Shown in pieces: positions 9,608 to 19,396 of a DNA stretch of 64,000 bases (the first letter of the stretch is position 1; each line of letters starts with the position of its first letter). The stretch is from positions 124,001 through 188,000 of the forward strand of contig CALSME010000002.1 of assembly GCA_943787375.1 (NCBI GenBank). The letters run 5' to 3'. A program made the translations under genes and the position numbers. Below the pieces are notes generated by a model that was not told the DNA's origin, did not search any database, and worked only from the letters and a program-made list of their open reading frames with translations. The stretch comes from an uncultured Polaribacter sp. (GTDB lineage: Bacteria; Bacteroidota; Bacteroidia; Flavobacteriales; Flavobacteriaceae).

Positions 9608-12211
9608 ATGAAAATAATTAAAAACTTATTATTTGTAGCTTTATTCTTTATGGCAGCCACTGTCATGGGGCAAACCAAGGTTACTGGAACGGTGGTCGAT
9701 GAAAATAACCAACCCCTTCCTGGATCTAGTGTTCTTGAAAAAGGGACAACCAACGGAACAGAATCTGATTTTGATGGCCAATTTACATTGAACGCACAAT
9801 CGAATTCAGGTGTTTTAGTAATTTCTTATATCGGTTACAAATCGATGGAGATTTCTTTTTCTGCTGCAAAAGCCAACGTTGGTGCTGTTCAATTAGTTGA
9901 AGACGCAGATGCATTAGGTGAAGTAGTTATTATTGGTAAAGGAGTTATTGATTTAGCAGGGGGTAGAAAAACACCCGTAGCGGTTTCAACAATTAAAGCT
10001 GCCGAAATTCAAAGAAAAATTGGAACACAAGATGTTACCATGACATTGGTAAATACGCCTTCTGTATATGTTGCAGGACAAGGTGGTGGTTTCGGTGATA
10101 CTCGTATTTCTGTAAGAGGATTCGATCAAACAAACACTTCTTACCTATTAAACGGACAACCCATTAATGGAATGGAAGATGGCAAAATGTACTGGTCTAA
10201 CTGGTCTGGAATTAGCGACATTGCAAGTGCAGTTCAAATTCAGAGAGGTTTAGGAGCATCTAAATTGGCCATTTCTTCAGTTGGAGGTACCACCAACTTT
10301 GTAACAAAAACAACAGATAAAAAACCAGGAGGTTACTTTTCTACAGCTTTGGCAAATGATGCCTACTTTAAATCTACTATGTTTTACAACACAGGTCAGA
10401 ATGAAAGTGGTTTTGCAACCTCTGTAATGTTTTCTCACTGGCAAGGTGATGGATACAACGAAGGAAACAAAGGACAAGGACAAACGTACTTTGTGTCTTT
10501 TGGATACAACCCAAATGAAAAACACAACTTTAACTTCTTAATTACTGGAGCGCCACAATGGCACGACCAAAACTATTCTAAAAGTATTTCTTCTTACCTA
10601 GAATACGGTAGAAGATACAACAACAACTGGGGTACTTACCAAGGTGAATACAAAACAGAACGAAGAAATTTCTATCACAAACCCGTAATGAATATTAACT
10701 GGGATTATGCGATTAGCGATGATTCGAACCTTTCTACAGTACTTTATGCTTCATGGGGACGTGGAGGTGGAACTGGAAACAGAGGAAACAGAGAAAGAAC
10801 AAATACTGGGTATGTAGATTATGATGCAATTTACGCAAACAATGCGTCTGCTGTTGACGGAAACTTCGGAAACGGAGCCTACATTACAAGATCTTCTATG
10901 AACAACCATAGCTGGTATGGAATGGTTTCTAACTTTGAAAAGCAACTGAATGACAATTTAGTTTGGAACGTTGGAGCCGATTTAAGAACCTACTACGGAA
11001 CTCACTTTAGACAAGTAAAAGATTTACACGGATTGTCTTCTTGGACAGAGGACAGAAGATTAAAAGATGCAACGCACAATCGAGTTGGAGATGTAGTTTC
11101 TGTAACCGCAAATACTGCATTTAGCGCAAACCCTTGGGCAACCTTCTTTAATTCTGCAAACGAAAACGAAAGAATTGATTATGACAGTAGTGAAAGAATT
11201 TCTTATGCTGGAATGTTTACGCAACTAGAATATGCTACTGATAAACTATCAGCATTCGTACAAGGTTCATTGTCTCAGCAAAATCACCAAAGATTTGATA
11301 GATATGATTACGATGCAAATTCTCAAGATTCCGAAAAAGTAAGTAATGTTGGTTATAACGTGAAAGCTGGAGGTAGTATTATTGTAGATGAAAGTAATAA
11401 AGTGTATGCGAATGCAGGTGTTTATTCACGTCAACCATTTCACGATGCCATCTTTAATACCTATGATAACAGAGTAAGTCCTTTCACTCAAAATGAAGAT
11501 ATTTTAGGATTGGAATTAGGATACTCTTATGCTAAAAACAACTTTAGTGCAAATGTAAATTTATACAGAACCTCTTGGAAAAACAGAGTGGTAAGTTCTT
11601 CAAGAGTTGTAGACGGAGTTGTTGAAAATACGTTGAACTTTGGTGCGGAGCAATTGCACCAAGGAATCGAGATTGACTTTAGAACAAAGATGCTAAATGA
11701 CAAACTAACCTTTAAAGGATTTACTTCTATTGGAGATTGGGAATATGTTGGAAGTACTGTTCGAAGAGTAGTCGATGAGGATCAAGTAGTTTTATCTGAA
11801 TCAAACAATGATGTAGATGGTGGTAAAGTTGGAGATGCAGCTCAATTCACTTTAGGATTTGGTTTAGACTATGCAATTACAGACAACTTATCTATGGATT
11901 TTGACTGGAGATTGTATGATGGTCTATACGCAAACGTAGGAGCAGTAAAAAATAACTTAGAATTGCCTACTTATGACATTGCAGATTTAGGGATTTCTTA
12001 CCGTCTTTTTATTGGAGAAAACAAAGACAAGAATTTAGATTTCAGATTGAATGTAAACAACTTGTTCTATGAGGTGTACTTGACGGACCTTAGAGACAAT
12101 GATGAGGCATCTACAATCGCTTCAGAAAACTGGAAAGGGATTAACAAATCTAACCGAGGAATGTTTGGTTGGGGAAGAACTTGGAATGCTTCTGTGAAAT
12201 ACAGCTTCTAA
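9608..12211 (+). CDS. TonB-dependent receptor 2
   Basis: An intact 867-residue outer membrane receptor. In order it has a signal peptide ending at TVMGQ, a carboxypeptidase-regulatory-like domain (about 23-95), a TonB-box-like GEVVIIG near 112, a plug with RGFDQTN and GGGFGDTR segments, and a beta-barrel ending in SVKYSF with terminal Phe. Such receptors import ligands across the outer membrane using TonB energy. There is no SusD-type partner beside it, so a SusCD glycan system is not supported, and the ligand is unknown. Its N-terminal 100 residues are closest to receptor 1, but its plug differs more from receptors 1 and 3 than those two do from each other. Confidence 0.92.
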   Translation: MKIIKNLLFVALFFMAATVMGQTKVTGTVVDENNQPLPGSSVLEKGTTNGTESDFDGQFTLNAQSNSGVLVISYIGYKSMEISFSAAKANVGAVQLVEDADALGEVVIIGKGVIDLAGGRKTPVAVSTIKAAEIQRKIGTQDVTMTLVNTPSVYVAGQGGGFGDTRISVRGFDQTNTSYLLNGQPINGMEDGKMYWSNWSGISDIASAVQIQRGLGASKLAISSVGGTTNFVTKTTDKKPGGYFSTALANDAYFKSTMFYNTGQNESGFATSVMFSHWQGDGYNEGNKGQGQTYFVSFGYNPNEKHNFNFLITGAPQWHDQNYSKSISSYLEYGRRYNNNWGTYQGEYKTERRNFYHKPVMNINWDYAISDDSNLSTVLYASWGRGGGTGNRGNRERTNTGYVDYDAIYANNASAVDGNFGNGAYITRSSMNNHSWYGMVSNFEKQLNDNLVWNVGADLRTYYGTHFRQVKDLHGLSSWTEDRRLKDATHNRVGDVVSVTANTAFSANPWATFFNSANENERIDYDSSERISYAGMFTQLEYATDKLSAFVQGSLSQQNHQRFDRYDYDANSQDSEKVSNVGYNVKAGGSIIVDESNKVYANAGVYSRQPFHDAIFNTYDNRVSPFTQNEDILGLELGYSYAKNNFSANVNLYRTSWKNRVVSSSRVVDGVVENTLNFGAEQLHQGIEIDFRTKMLNDKLTFKGFTSIGDWEYVGSTVRRVVDEDQVVLSESNNDVDGGKVGDAAQFTLGFGLDYAITDNLSMDFDWRLYDGLYANVGAVKNNLELPTYDIADLGISYRLFIGENKDKNLDFRLNVNNLFYEVYLTDLRDNDEASTIASENWKGINKSNRGMFGWGRTWNASVKYSF

Positions 12212-12231
12212 AAAAATCTTTATACTTTTAT

Positions 12232-12259
12232 AAAACCACCTCAATGAGGTGGTTTTTTT
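12232..12259 (+). terminator. Intrinsic terminator after TonB receptor 2
   Basis: Eleven-base arms (AAAACCACCTC and complement) with an AAT loop are followed by a run of T. It lies 20 bases after the receptor stop and shares its stem core with the terminators at 9324 and 16324. Confidence 0.85.
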
Positions 12260-12678
12260 ATGCTTCGCTTTTAGTCTTCAAAAAAGTAAAGAAGTGCCTT
12301 TTCTGAATTCGTTATAGCAGCAGTTGGAAAAAAGGAAATTAAGTAATAGACTATTTTAAACGCAACAAGTAGTGTAAAAAAGTTAATAACTCAAATACTT
12401 AAGGTTTCCCTGAAAGAAAAATTAATGCCGAAAAAGTGGAAATGTACCTAGTACGTGTTTTTGTTAAAGGTTTTAACAAGTTATATCTGCGTTTTACAAG
12501 TGCGAACGTTTTGTTAATAACCCTGTTAATACTTAGTAGATTGATTTACAGATAATATATTGAATTATATTTACATTTAATCTTCTTAAAGTTTTGTTAA
12601 ACCTTAACATTAAGTTAACATTGTAACTCTTCAAAATTTGGAATTTTGCAGAATAATTTAACCCCATAAAATTTATTA
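12260..12678 (+). other. 419-base AT-rich leader region of TonB receptor 3
   Basis: No open reading frame or RNA gene is recognisable. The last 90 bases are rich in TTAAC/GTTAA words, including TTAACATTAAGTTAACATT at about 12603-12621. Part of this (ACATTAAGTT) also occurs upstream of receptor 1 near 6523. It probably contains the receptor 3 promoter and possibly an operator, but I cannot point to a convincing -7 box. Confidence 0.4.
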
Positions 12679-15222
12679 ATGAAAAATTTTAAAAACTTAT
12701 TATTTGTAGCATTGATGTTAGTATCAACTACTGTATTAGGACAAACTAAAATTTCAGGAACGGTTGTAGACGAAAGCAATCAATCATTGCCTGGAGCAAG
12801 TGTTCTTGAAAAAGGAACCATGAATGGAACGGAAACAGATTTTGACGGAAAATTCTCGTTAAACACCACCTCTAATTCAGGGGTATTGGTTGTTTCTTTT
12901 ATTGGATACAAGACCGTTGAAATTTCTTTTTCTTCAACAAAATCTAATTTGGGTGCTATCCAATTAGAAGAAGGAGGAAGTACATTAGATGAAATTATCA
13001 TCACATCTACATCATTTGCAATTGATAGAAAAACCCCAGTAGCGGTTTCTACAATTAAAGCAGCTGATATTGAAAGAAAATTAGGAACTCAGGAATTTCC
13101 AGAGGTTTTAAAGTCTACACCTGGAGTGTATGCTACAAAATCTGGTGGTGGTTTTGGAGATGGTAGAATTAACTTACGTGGATTCAATTCTGAAAACGTA
13201 GCCGTAATGATTAACGGTGTTCCCGTAAATGATATGGAAAATGGTAGAGTATACTGGTCTAACTGGGCTGGATTGTCGGATGTAACATCTGCAATGCAAG
13301 TTCAGAGAGGTTTAGGTGCTGCGAAAGTAGCGGTTCCTTCTATTGGAGGTACGATTAATATCTTATCAAAAACTTCTGACGTAAATAAAGGTGGAAACGT
13401 TGTTGCTTCAACAGGTAACAATGGATACCAAAAATACGGCTTTACATTATCTACTGGATTAATGGAAAATGGATTGGCTGCTACTGTATCTTTTGCTAAA
13501 ATATCTGGTGAAGGTTATATTGAAGGAACACAATTTGAAGGATCTAACTACTTTGTTAACTTCTCTAAAGAAATCAATGAAAATCACAAGATTTCTTTTA
13601 CAAGTTTTGGAGCGCCACAAAGACACGGACAAAGACAAAACATGAGTACCGTTTCTACCTATAGAAATGCAGAAGCTGGGAATCAATTTAATCCAGATTG
13701 GGGTTATAAAGATGGTCAAGTAACACATATTGAAGATAACTTTTACCACAAATCTCAAACGTCATTAAACCACTATTGGACCATTAATGATAACACTTCT
13801 TTATCTACTGCTGCATACGTATCTTACGGTAGTGGTGGTGGTGGTGGAACTGCTGGAACTAACAGAGATTTATTTGGTGTTAGACTTGGTGGTGCAGACC
13901 AACCTGTAGATTTAGACAACATTGTTGAAATCAACAGAGCAAACGGAGCTTTAGGTTCTGAAGCAATCTTAAGAGCCTCTAGAAATGACCACGAATGGTA
14001 CGGGTTATTATCTACCTTCAAAACAGACTTAACGGATGAACTTACTTTTATCGGTGGATTGGACGTAAGAACATACACAGGAAAGCACTTTAGAGAAGTA
14101 ACAGACTTATTAGGAGGTGATTATTACTTTGACAACGAGAATGTGAACAATCCAAATGCAGCTTTAGTAGTTGGTGACAAAATGGGCTACAACAACGACG
14201 GTGAAGTTGGTTGGTTAGGTTTCTTTGGTCAATTAGAATATGGAACAGAAAACTTTGATGCATTTGTATCTTCATCTCTTCAAAAAACTTCTTACCAAAG
14301 AATTGAATACTTTTTATATGACTTAAGCACAGAAGCTGGAAAAGATTTAGCAACTTCTGAGAAAATCAAATTGGATGGATATAGTATTAAAGGAGGTGCA
14401 AACTACCGTTTAGACGATGTTCAAAATGTTTTTGCAAACATTGGTTATTTCGAAAGACCAGCTGCATTCAATGCTGTTTTTAACGGATACAACAACACGA
14501 AAATCAACAGAGATGCTGAAAACGAAAAAGTATTCAGTTTAGAATTAGGGTATGGTGTTAGAGCTGAAAAATTTGCAGCCAATGTAAACGTATACAGAAC
14601 ACAGTGGAATGACAGAACTTTTACAAGAAGCGTAAGAGCTACTGAGCCTGGTGCTGAAGACTATACCGCAAACCTTTTAGGCGTAAACGCTTTACACCAA
14701 GGAGTTGAGTTTGATTTCACCTACAAGCCTTCTAACAACCTTAACTTTTCAGGGATGGTATCTTTAGGAGACTGGAAATGGGACAACAACTTAGAAGATG
14801 TACCTGTATTCAATGAAAACCAAGAAGAAGTAACAACTCTTTCTTTACCTATTAAAGGATTGAAAGTTTCTAACGCAGCACAAACAACTGCTGCATTAGG
14901 GATGTTATACAAATTCTGGGACAGAACAAGTATTACGGTAGATTACAACTACTTTGCAAACTTATATGCTCGTATCGATGTTTTAAACTATGCAAACGCA
15001 ACAGAAACACCAACCGATTCTTATAAAGTACCAAGTTACGGTACTGTAGATGCAAGTTTACGTCACAGTTTTAACTTTGGAACATTTGACACGACACTTA
15101 CTGCTCGTGTAAACAACTTATTGGATACAGAATATATCGCAGATGCTATTGACGCTTCAGATCCATTAGTATTTTTTGGTTTCGGTAGAACATTCAGTTT
15201 AAGTGCAAAAATTAAATTTTAA
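12679..15222 (+). CDS. TonB-dependent receptor 3
   Basis: An intact 847-residue receptor with the layout of its neighbours: signal peptide ending at TVLGQ, regulatory-like domain (about 23-95), TonB-box-like DEIIITS near 110, plug containing ATKSGGGFGDGR and NGVPVNDMENGR, and a barrel. Its plug is closest to receptor 1. The C-terminus ends FGRTFSLSAKIKF, unlike the SVKYSF of the other two. The repeat lipoprotein gene starts 12 bases later with no terminator between, so the two are almost certainly co-transcribed and may form a surface complex. The substrate is unknown. Confidence 0.92.
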   Translation: MKNFKNLLFVALMLVSTTVLGQTKISGTVVDESNQSLPGASVLEKGTMNGTETDFDGKFSLNTTSNSGVLVVSFIGYKTVEISFSSTKSNLGAIQLEEGGSTLDEIIITSTSFAIDRKTPVAVSTIKAADIERKLGTQEFPEVLKSTPGVYATKSGGGFGDGRINLRGFNSENVAVMINGVPVNDMENGRVYWSNWAGLSDVTSAMQVQRGLGAAKVAVPSIGGTINILSKTSDVNKGGNVVASTGNNGYQKYGFTLSTGLMENGLAATVSFAKISGEGYIEGTQFEGSNYFVNFSKEINENHKISFTSFGAPQRHGQRQNMSTVSTYRNAEAGNQFNPDWGYKDGQVTHIEDNFYHKSQTSLNHYWTINDNTSLSTAAYVSYGSGGGGGTAGTNRDLFGVRLGGADQPVDLDNIVEINRANGALGSEAILRASRNDHEWYGLLSTFKTDLTDELTFIGGLDVRTYTGKHFREVTDLLGGDYYFDNENVNNPNAALVVGDKMGYNNDGEVGWLGFFGQLEYGTENFDAFVSSSLQKTSYQRIEYFLYDLSTEAGKDLATSEKIKLDGYSIKGGANYRLDDVQNVFANIGYFERPAAFNAVFNGYNNTKINRDAENEKVFSLELGYGVRAEKFAANVNVYRTQWNDRTFTRSVRATEPGAEDYTANLLGVNALHQGVEFDFTYKPSNNLNFSGMVSLGDWKWDNNLEDVPVFNENQEEVTTLSLPIKGLKVSNAAQTTAALGMLYKFWDRTSITVDYNYFANLYARIDVLNYANATETPTDSYKVPSYGTVDASLRHSFNFGTFDTTLTARVNNLLDTEYIADAIDASDPLVFFGFGRTFSLSAKIKF

Positions 15223-15234
15223 AAAATAACAATC

Positions 15235-16299
15235 ATGAAAAAAATATTTTATTCATTCGCAATCCTTTCTTTGGTGCTTACATCTTGTAACCCTATGGAA
15301 GACATTTATAAAGAAGTAGATGCTCAAGAAACTATTATTTCTGGTGAAGCAAAATTTACTTTAACTGACGGAGACTATGATGATTTAGGTTTAAACTACG
15401 GTAACTTTAGCTCTACTGACGACGCTAAAGAAATGCTTCCTGAGTTTTTATCTGACAAATTTCCAGCATGGGGTAAAGAATCATTAGCTGAAGTAACTTT
15501 TAAGTTATACCAACCAGCATATGACGAAAGAAGTTTAGATGTATATACAGTAACTTCTCAAGACTATGCAGATGGTGGACATACTTATGGAAACTTTAGT
15601 CGTGATTCTCACATTATTGACTTCTTAAACACAAAGTACACTGCACCAGCAAACAGATTGTTGGTTTCATTAACCTATAAGTACTATTCAGGAAGTGTAT
15701 CTACCTTAAACAATGGTTTCTTATTTGTAAATGGAGAATGGCAAATGGCTACTGGTTTCACAGCAGATGAGTATGAAACAATGGGCGAAGGATACTCGAA
15801 CTTCTCTAATGAAGACGAAGCTTTGACTAAAATACCAGTATTTTTACTTGAAAAATTTAGATTTTCTGGAAAAATGGCTGGAGATATTGAGCCAATCATG
15901 TATAAATTATATGTGAGTGGATCTGTGTTAAGCTATATTGCTAACTTTATCTATGATGGAGCAGCTTGGTCTGTTTACAACAATGTTGTAAATGAAACCA
16001 TTAAATTTGGACATGATGGTATGAACTGGGTTCCAGACAACACCATTAAGTACACATTAACTGCTGCTGATTATGAATTTGTTGGTAATGGGAATTACGG
16101 AAACTTTGATGTAAGAGCTGGAAAAGACGAAGAGTCTGTTGAAGCGCGTTTGGCAAAAATCAACACGATCTTGTTAAACAACTTCCCTAGTGATGCAGAA
16201 GGTCAAAAATACTTGGTTTCTTATAACATTTATAATGGAGCTGCAGGTGTATGGACAATGGCAGTTATCAAGTCTGGATCAGCATATATTTTACAATAG
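15235..16299 (+). CDS. Lipoprotein with four YGNF-type repeats, partner of TonB receptor 3
   Basis: A 354-residue lipoprotein (leader followed by LTSC, Cys18) of no family I recognise. It contains four degenerate copies of one unit, starting near residues 41, 105, 174 and 274. Each opens with T-x2-(D/E)-Y, continues to Y-(G/S)-N-F, then an acidic helix-like stretch with a hydrophobic (I/L)-x-(D/N)-F/K-F-like end, and closes with a Y-K-(L/Y)-Y type strand. Short W-containing beta segments (NGEWQ, DGAAWSVY, DGMNWVP) separate the units. It is neither SusD-like nor TPR-like by eye. Twelve bases separate it from receptor 3, so a surface ligand-binding or accessory role for that receptor is a reasonable inference. 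Confidence 0.85.
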   Translation: MKKIFYSFAILSLVLTSCNPMEDIYKEVDAQETIISGEAKFTLTDGDYDDLGLNYGNFSSTDDAKEMLPEFLSDKFPAWGKESLAEVTFKLYQPAYDERSLDVYTVTSQDYADGGHTYGNFSRDSHIIDFLNTKYTAPANRLLVSLTYKYYSGSVSTLNNGFLFVNGEWQMATGFTADEYETMGEGYSNFSNEDEALTKIPVFLLEKFRFSGKMAGDIEPIMYKLYVSGSVLSYIANFIYDGAAWSVYNNVVNETIKFGHDGMNWVPDNTIKYTLTAADYEFVGNGNYGNFDVRAGKDEESVEARLAKINTILLNNFPSDAEGQKYLVSYNIYNGAAGVWTMAVIKSGSAYILQ

Positions 16300-16323
16300 T
16301 AACATCTAATTTTTACTGTTTTT

Positions 16324-16352
16324 AAAACCACCTCCTATGAGGTGGTTTTTTT
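16324..16352 (+). terminator. Intrinsic terminator after the repeat lipoprotein gene
   Basis: Arms AAAACCACCTC and its complement flank a CTAT loop, followed by a T run. It is the third copy of nearly the same stem in the receptor array and marks the end of the receptor 3-lipoprotein transcript. Confidence 0.85.
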
Positions 16353-16402
16353 ATATAATAAATAGTTAACTTTACCACCTTAATAAAACGACGAATTACA
16401 TT

Positions 16403-16825
16403 ATGAAAGACATCCATTCTTATTGGGCCTATTTGGTTTTAGCTTTTTTAGCTTTTGCTGTGGTGAATGCCATTATTGGGTTCACACAAAAAAAAGAATT
16501 TAAAGACAAAGATCTTAGAATCGGGCTATTTACCTTGATCGTTTCGCACATCCAATTGTTAATTGGCTTGGCTTGGTATTTTATGTCTCCATGGTACAAA
16601 GCGCTTAAAACAGATCCTAGTGCTGTTATGGGAGATAAAACTACCCGATTATTGGCAGTAGAACACCCAAGCATGATGATTATTGCCATTGTACTGATTA
16701 CAATAGGCTGGTCTAAACACAAAAAGAAAACAACAGATACTGCACGATTTAAGACCTTTGCGATCTTCTATGGTTTGGCACTATTGATCATTCTTTCCAG
16801 AATTCCTTGGAGTAACTGGATCTAA
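16403..16825 (+). CDS. Small four-helix integral membrane protein (cytochrome b-like hypothetical)
   Basis: A 140-residue protein with four hydrophobic segments (about 8-27, 40-62, 88-104 and 119-134). Histidines occur near helix ends (HSYWAYLV, SHIQLLIG, VEHPSMMI), which is why related proteins are sometimes labelled cytochrome b. I see no proven heme motif, so function is unassigned. It starts the tightly packed three-gene operon with an acyltransferase (3-base gap) and an acyl-ACP desaturase, so a link to membrane lipid metabolism or to electron supply for the desaturase is possible but inferred only from context. Confidence 0.75.
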   Translation: MKDIHSYWAYLVLAFLAFAVVNAIIGFTQKKEFKDKDLRIGLFTLIVSHIQLLIGLAWYFMSPWYKALKTDPSAVMGDKTTRLLAVEHPSMMIIAIVLITIGWSKHKKKTTDTARFKTFAIFYGLALLIILSRIPWSNWI

Positions 16826-16828
16826 ACG

Positions 16829-17557
16829 ATGAAATTTATAAGCTACCTTTTATCACCGGTATTCTTAGTGGTTTTCTTTCTGCTATTGGTTATCTTCCAC
16901 CCACTGCAGTGGTTGAGCTTCAATATTTTTGGCATCAATGCCCATAAAGTAATCGTAGACACGCTGAATTGGTTTTTAGTAAAATCATTACTCATATTGT
17001 GTGTTCCCGTTCGCTTTGAAAACAAACACAAGCTTTCAAAAGAAAAGAACTATATTTTTGTGGCCAATCATCAAAGTTTGTATGACATTCCCCCATTAAT
17101 CTTATACTTAAGAAAACATTCTCCTAAGTTTGTTGCCAAAATAGAATTGGGAAAAGGAATTCCCAGTATCTCCTACAATCTAAAACACGGAGGTGCCGCT
17201 TTAATTGACCGAAAAGACCCTAGGCAAGCTTTGTCGGCATTGGCTAGTTTTTCAAAAAGAATCAACTCCAACAAATGGTCTGCAGTAATTTTTCCCGAAG
17301 GAACACGAAGTACAACAGGAAAACCTAAGAAATTTGCTACAAATGGAATTAAAATGATCGCGAAGTACAATAAAGATGCGTACATTGTTCCAATAACAAT
17401 TAATAATTCTTGGAAAGTTTATAAATACGGAAAATTTCCTCTTGGTCTTGGAAGTCCAATTAGCATAAAAACGCATGAACCTATAGCAATAGCTTCTTTA
17501 CCGTTTGAAGAATTAATGACAAAAGTTGAAACAATAATTACATCTCATATAAAATAA
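16829..17557 (+). CDS. PlsC-type 1-acyl-glycerol-3-phosphate acyltransferase
   Basis: A 242-residue membrane-associated acyltransferase. An N-terminal hydrophobic helix (about 6-25) is followed by the catalytic H-x4-D motif (H81 to D86 in NHQSLYD) and the substrate-binding FPEGTRS (155-161). Such enzymes add a second acyl chain to lysophosphatidate or related lipids. It is packed between a small membrane protein and an acyl-ACP desaturase with gaps of 2-3 bases, consistent with an operon that sets membrane acyl composition. Exact acceptor specificity cannot be read from sequence. Confidence 0.93.
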   Translation: MKFISYLLSPVFLVVFFLLLVIFHPLQWLSFNIFGINAHKVIVDTLNWFLVKSLLILCVPVRFENKHKLSKEKNYIFVANHQSLYDIPPLILYLRKHSPKFVAKIELGKGIPSISYNLKHGGAALIDRKDPRQALSALASFSKRINSNKWSAVIFPEGTRSTTGKPKKFATNGIKMIAKYNKDAYIVPITINNSWKVYKYGKFPLGLGSPISIKTHEPIAIASLPFEELMTKVETIITSHIK

Positions 17558-17559
17558 GT

Positions 17560-18540
17560 ATGTCTCTACAAAACATTCGAAAAGAAGTAATGAAGACCCT
17601 GGAAAAAAACATCGACACCTTCGTCGATAAATTTTTAATTCCAGCAGAAAAGATTTGGCAACCCACCGATTTTTTACCCAACTCACAAAAGGATACTTTT
17701 ATTGATGAAATAAAAGAAATTCAAGAATTGTCTAAAGATTTAAGTGATGATTTTTGGGTGGTTCTAGTAGGTGATACTATTACCGAAGAAGCACTCCCTA
17801 CTTATGAGTCTTGGCTATTAGACATCGACGGTATTTCGCAACAACCCGATAACGGTTGGGCAAAATGGATTCGTTCCTGGACTGCAGAAGAAAACAGACA
17901 CGGAGATACTTTAAACAAATACTTGTACTTGTCTGGAAGAGTAAATATGCGTGAAGTAGAAATTACGACCCAACATTTAATTTCTGACGGTTTTGATATT
18001 GGAACGGCATCCGATCCTTATAAGAACTTTGTATATACCAGTTTTCAAGAATTGGCAACCTATATTTCACACAACAACGTCGCAAAAATTGCTCGTAAAA
18101 AAGGACATAAAGCCTTGGCTAAAATGTCTAAGATTATTGCAGGAGACGAAATGCGTCACCACGTTGCATATACAGAATTTGTAAGACAAATTTTTGCCAT
18201 TGACCCCAGTGAAATGATGTTGGCCTTTCAACACATGATGAAGCACAAAATTGTGATGCCCGCGCTGCATTTAAGAGAATCATTTTGCCAAAAAGGAACT
18301 CTGTTTACTGATTTCTCTACTGTTGCTCAAAGAGCAGGCGTATATACCGGTTTCGATTATATTGATATTTTAAGGAAACTAAACGCTGCTTGGGAAATTG
18401 AAAAAATTACAGGCTTAACTGCAGAAGCAGAAAAAGCAAGAGATTATTTATTGAAACTTCCAGACAGAATGTATCGAATTACAGAACGTATTATAATTCC
18501 AAAAACAAAGTTTCAATTCAAATGGTTGAATCCAATCTAA
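17560..18540 (+). CDS. Acyl-ACP desaturase (ferritin-like diiron)
   Basis: A 326-residue soluble diiron enzyme that introduces a double bond into an acyl chain carried on ACP. All ligands of the plant-type enzyme can be placed: E76 (TEEALPTY), E111 and H114 (EENRHGD), E164 (SFQELAT), and E197 and H200 (DEMRHH). It ends a three-gene operon and is followed by a strong hairpin. With PlsC directly upstream, the operon probably tunes membrane fluidity, as expected in a cold or marine flavobacterium. Double-bond position is unknown. Confidence 0.95.
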   Translation: MSLQNIRKEVMKTLEKNIDTFVDKFLIPAEKIWQPTDFLPNSQKDTFIDEIKEIQELSKDLSDDFWVVLVGDTITEEALPTYESWLLDIDGISQQPDNGWAKWIRSWTAEENRHGDTLNKYLYLSGRVNMREVEITTQHLISDGFDIGTASDPYKNFVYTSFQELATYISHNNVAKIARKKGHKALAKMSKIIAGDEMRHHVAYTEFVRQIFAIDPSEMMLAFQHMMKHKIVMPALHLRESFCQKGTLFTDFSTVAQRAGVYTGFDYIDILRKLNAAWEIEKITGLTAEAEKARDYLLKLPDRMYRITERIIIPKTKFQFKWLNPI

Positions 18541-18548
18541 AGAATACC

Positions 18549-18583
18549 AAATCTCCTTGTAAAATTACAAGGAGATTTTTTTT
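18549..18583. terminator. Bidirectional terminator between desaturase and nitrilase genes
   Basis: Perfect 14-base arms (18549-18562 and 18565-18578) with a two-base loop carry a T run on the plus strand and A-rich bases on the other side. It sits in the 41-base gap between two convergent stops, so it can serve both genes. Confidence 0.88.
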
Positions 18584-19364
18584 ATTTAGTAATTTCAAAA
18601 ATATCTTGATCCTTTAAAAAAGGCAGCTTTAGTCTGGTAGTGTCTTGGTGAGGTTTAGAGACCGTTAGTATGGCAACTTGGTTCTTATTATTTTCAAAGT
18701 TTGTTAAACAATTTCCAAGACAATCGTAAGCCGCAGATTTCCCTGCGTATTGATGCCCATTAGCATCTTCTCCAACCCGATTAACACCTATTGTATAGGT
18801 CATATTTTCAATAGCTCTGGCTTTTAACAACGCATTCCATGCTTGAATTCTTGGAGTCGGCCAATTGGCCACATACAACAAAAGGTCATACTGTTCGGTA
18901 TTTCGTGACCAAACAGGAAAACGCAAATCATAACAAATGAGCGGACAAATTCTCCATCCTTTATAAGTTACAATTAACTTATTGGTCCCTGCCGAGTACA
19001 CTTCATGTTCTTTTACTAAAGTAAATGAATGCCGTTTATCATAGAATTCAATTTTTCCAGTAGGGTGTACAAAAAGCAATCGATTGTAAAATTGATTCCG
19101 ATCAGAAATCACCAAACTACCCACAATAGCAGCCTTCTTATTTGCCGCCATTTCTTGCATCCAAACAACAGAGGTGCCGTCCATTTTTTCGGCTACTTTT
19201 GAGGCATTCAAGGTAAAGCCAGTGGTAAACATTTCTGGCAAAACAATAAGTGCAATGTCTACTGGAATTGTCGCTATTTTACGTTCAAATTGTGCGCGAT
19301 TTTCCGTTGGGTTTTCCCACACTAAATCAGATTGAATAATAGCTACTTTTAATTCGGACGTCAT
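18582..19364 (-). CDS. Nitrilase-superfamily amidohydrolase (omega-amidase type)
   Basis: A 260-residue cytosolic hydrolase with the complete nitrilase triad: E44 (LPEMFTTGF), K110 (YDKRHSF) and C144 (LICYDLRFP). The length and the CYDLRFP context fit the omega-amidase/YafV branch, which hydrolyses alpha-keto-glutaramate-type amides as metabolite repair or methionine salvage. Substrate assignment is by family resemblance only. A -7-like box lies about 33 bases before its ATG. It is convergent with the desaturase gene and divergent from the nuclease gene. Confidence 0.9.
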   Translation of the reverse strand: MTSELKVAIIQSDLVWENPTENRAQFERKIATIPVDIALIVLPEMFTTGFTLNASKVAEKMDGTSVVWMQEMAANKKAAIVGSLVISDRNQFYNRLLFVHPTGKIEFYDKRHSFTLVKEHEVYSAGTNKLIVTYKGWRICPLICYDLRFPVWSRNTEQYDLLLYVANWPTPRIQAWNALLKARAIENMTYTIGVNRVGEDANGHQYAGKSAAYDCLGNCLTNFENNKNQVAILTVSKPHQDTTRLKLPFLKDQDIFEITK

Positions 19365-19396
19365 TTTTTAATGGATAAAATAAAGTTTAGTTCCTT

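Noticed and set aside
9608..15222. SusC-type polysaccharide utilisation locus
   Set aside because: No SusD homologue, glycoside hydrolase or sulfatase is present near any of the four receptors.
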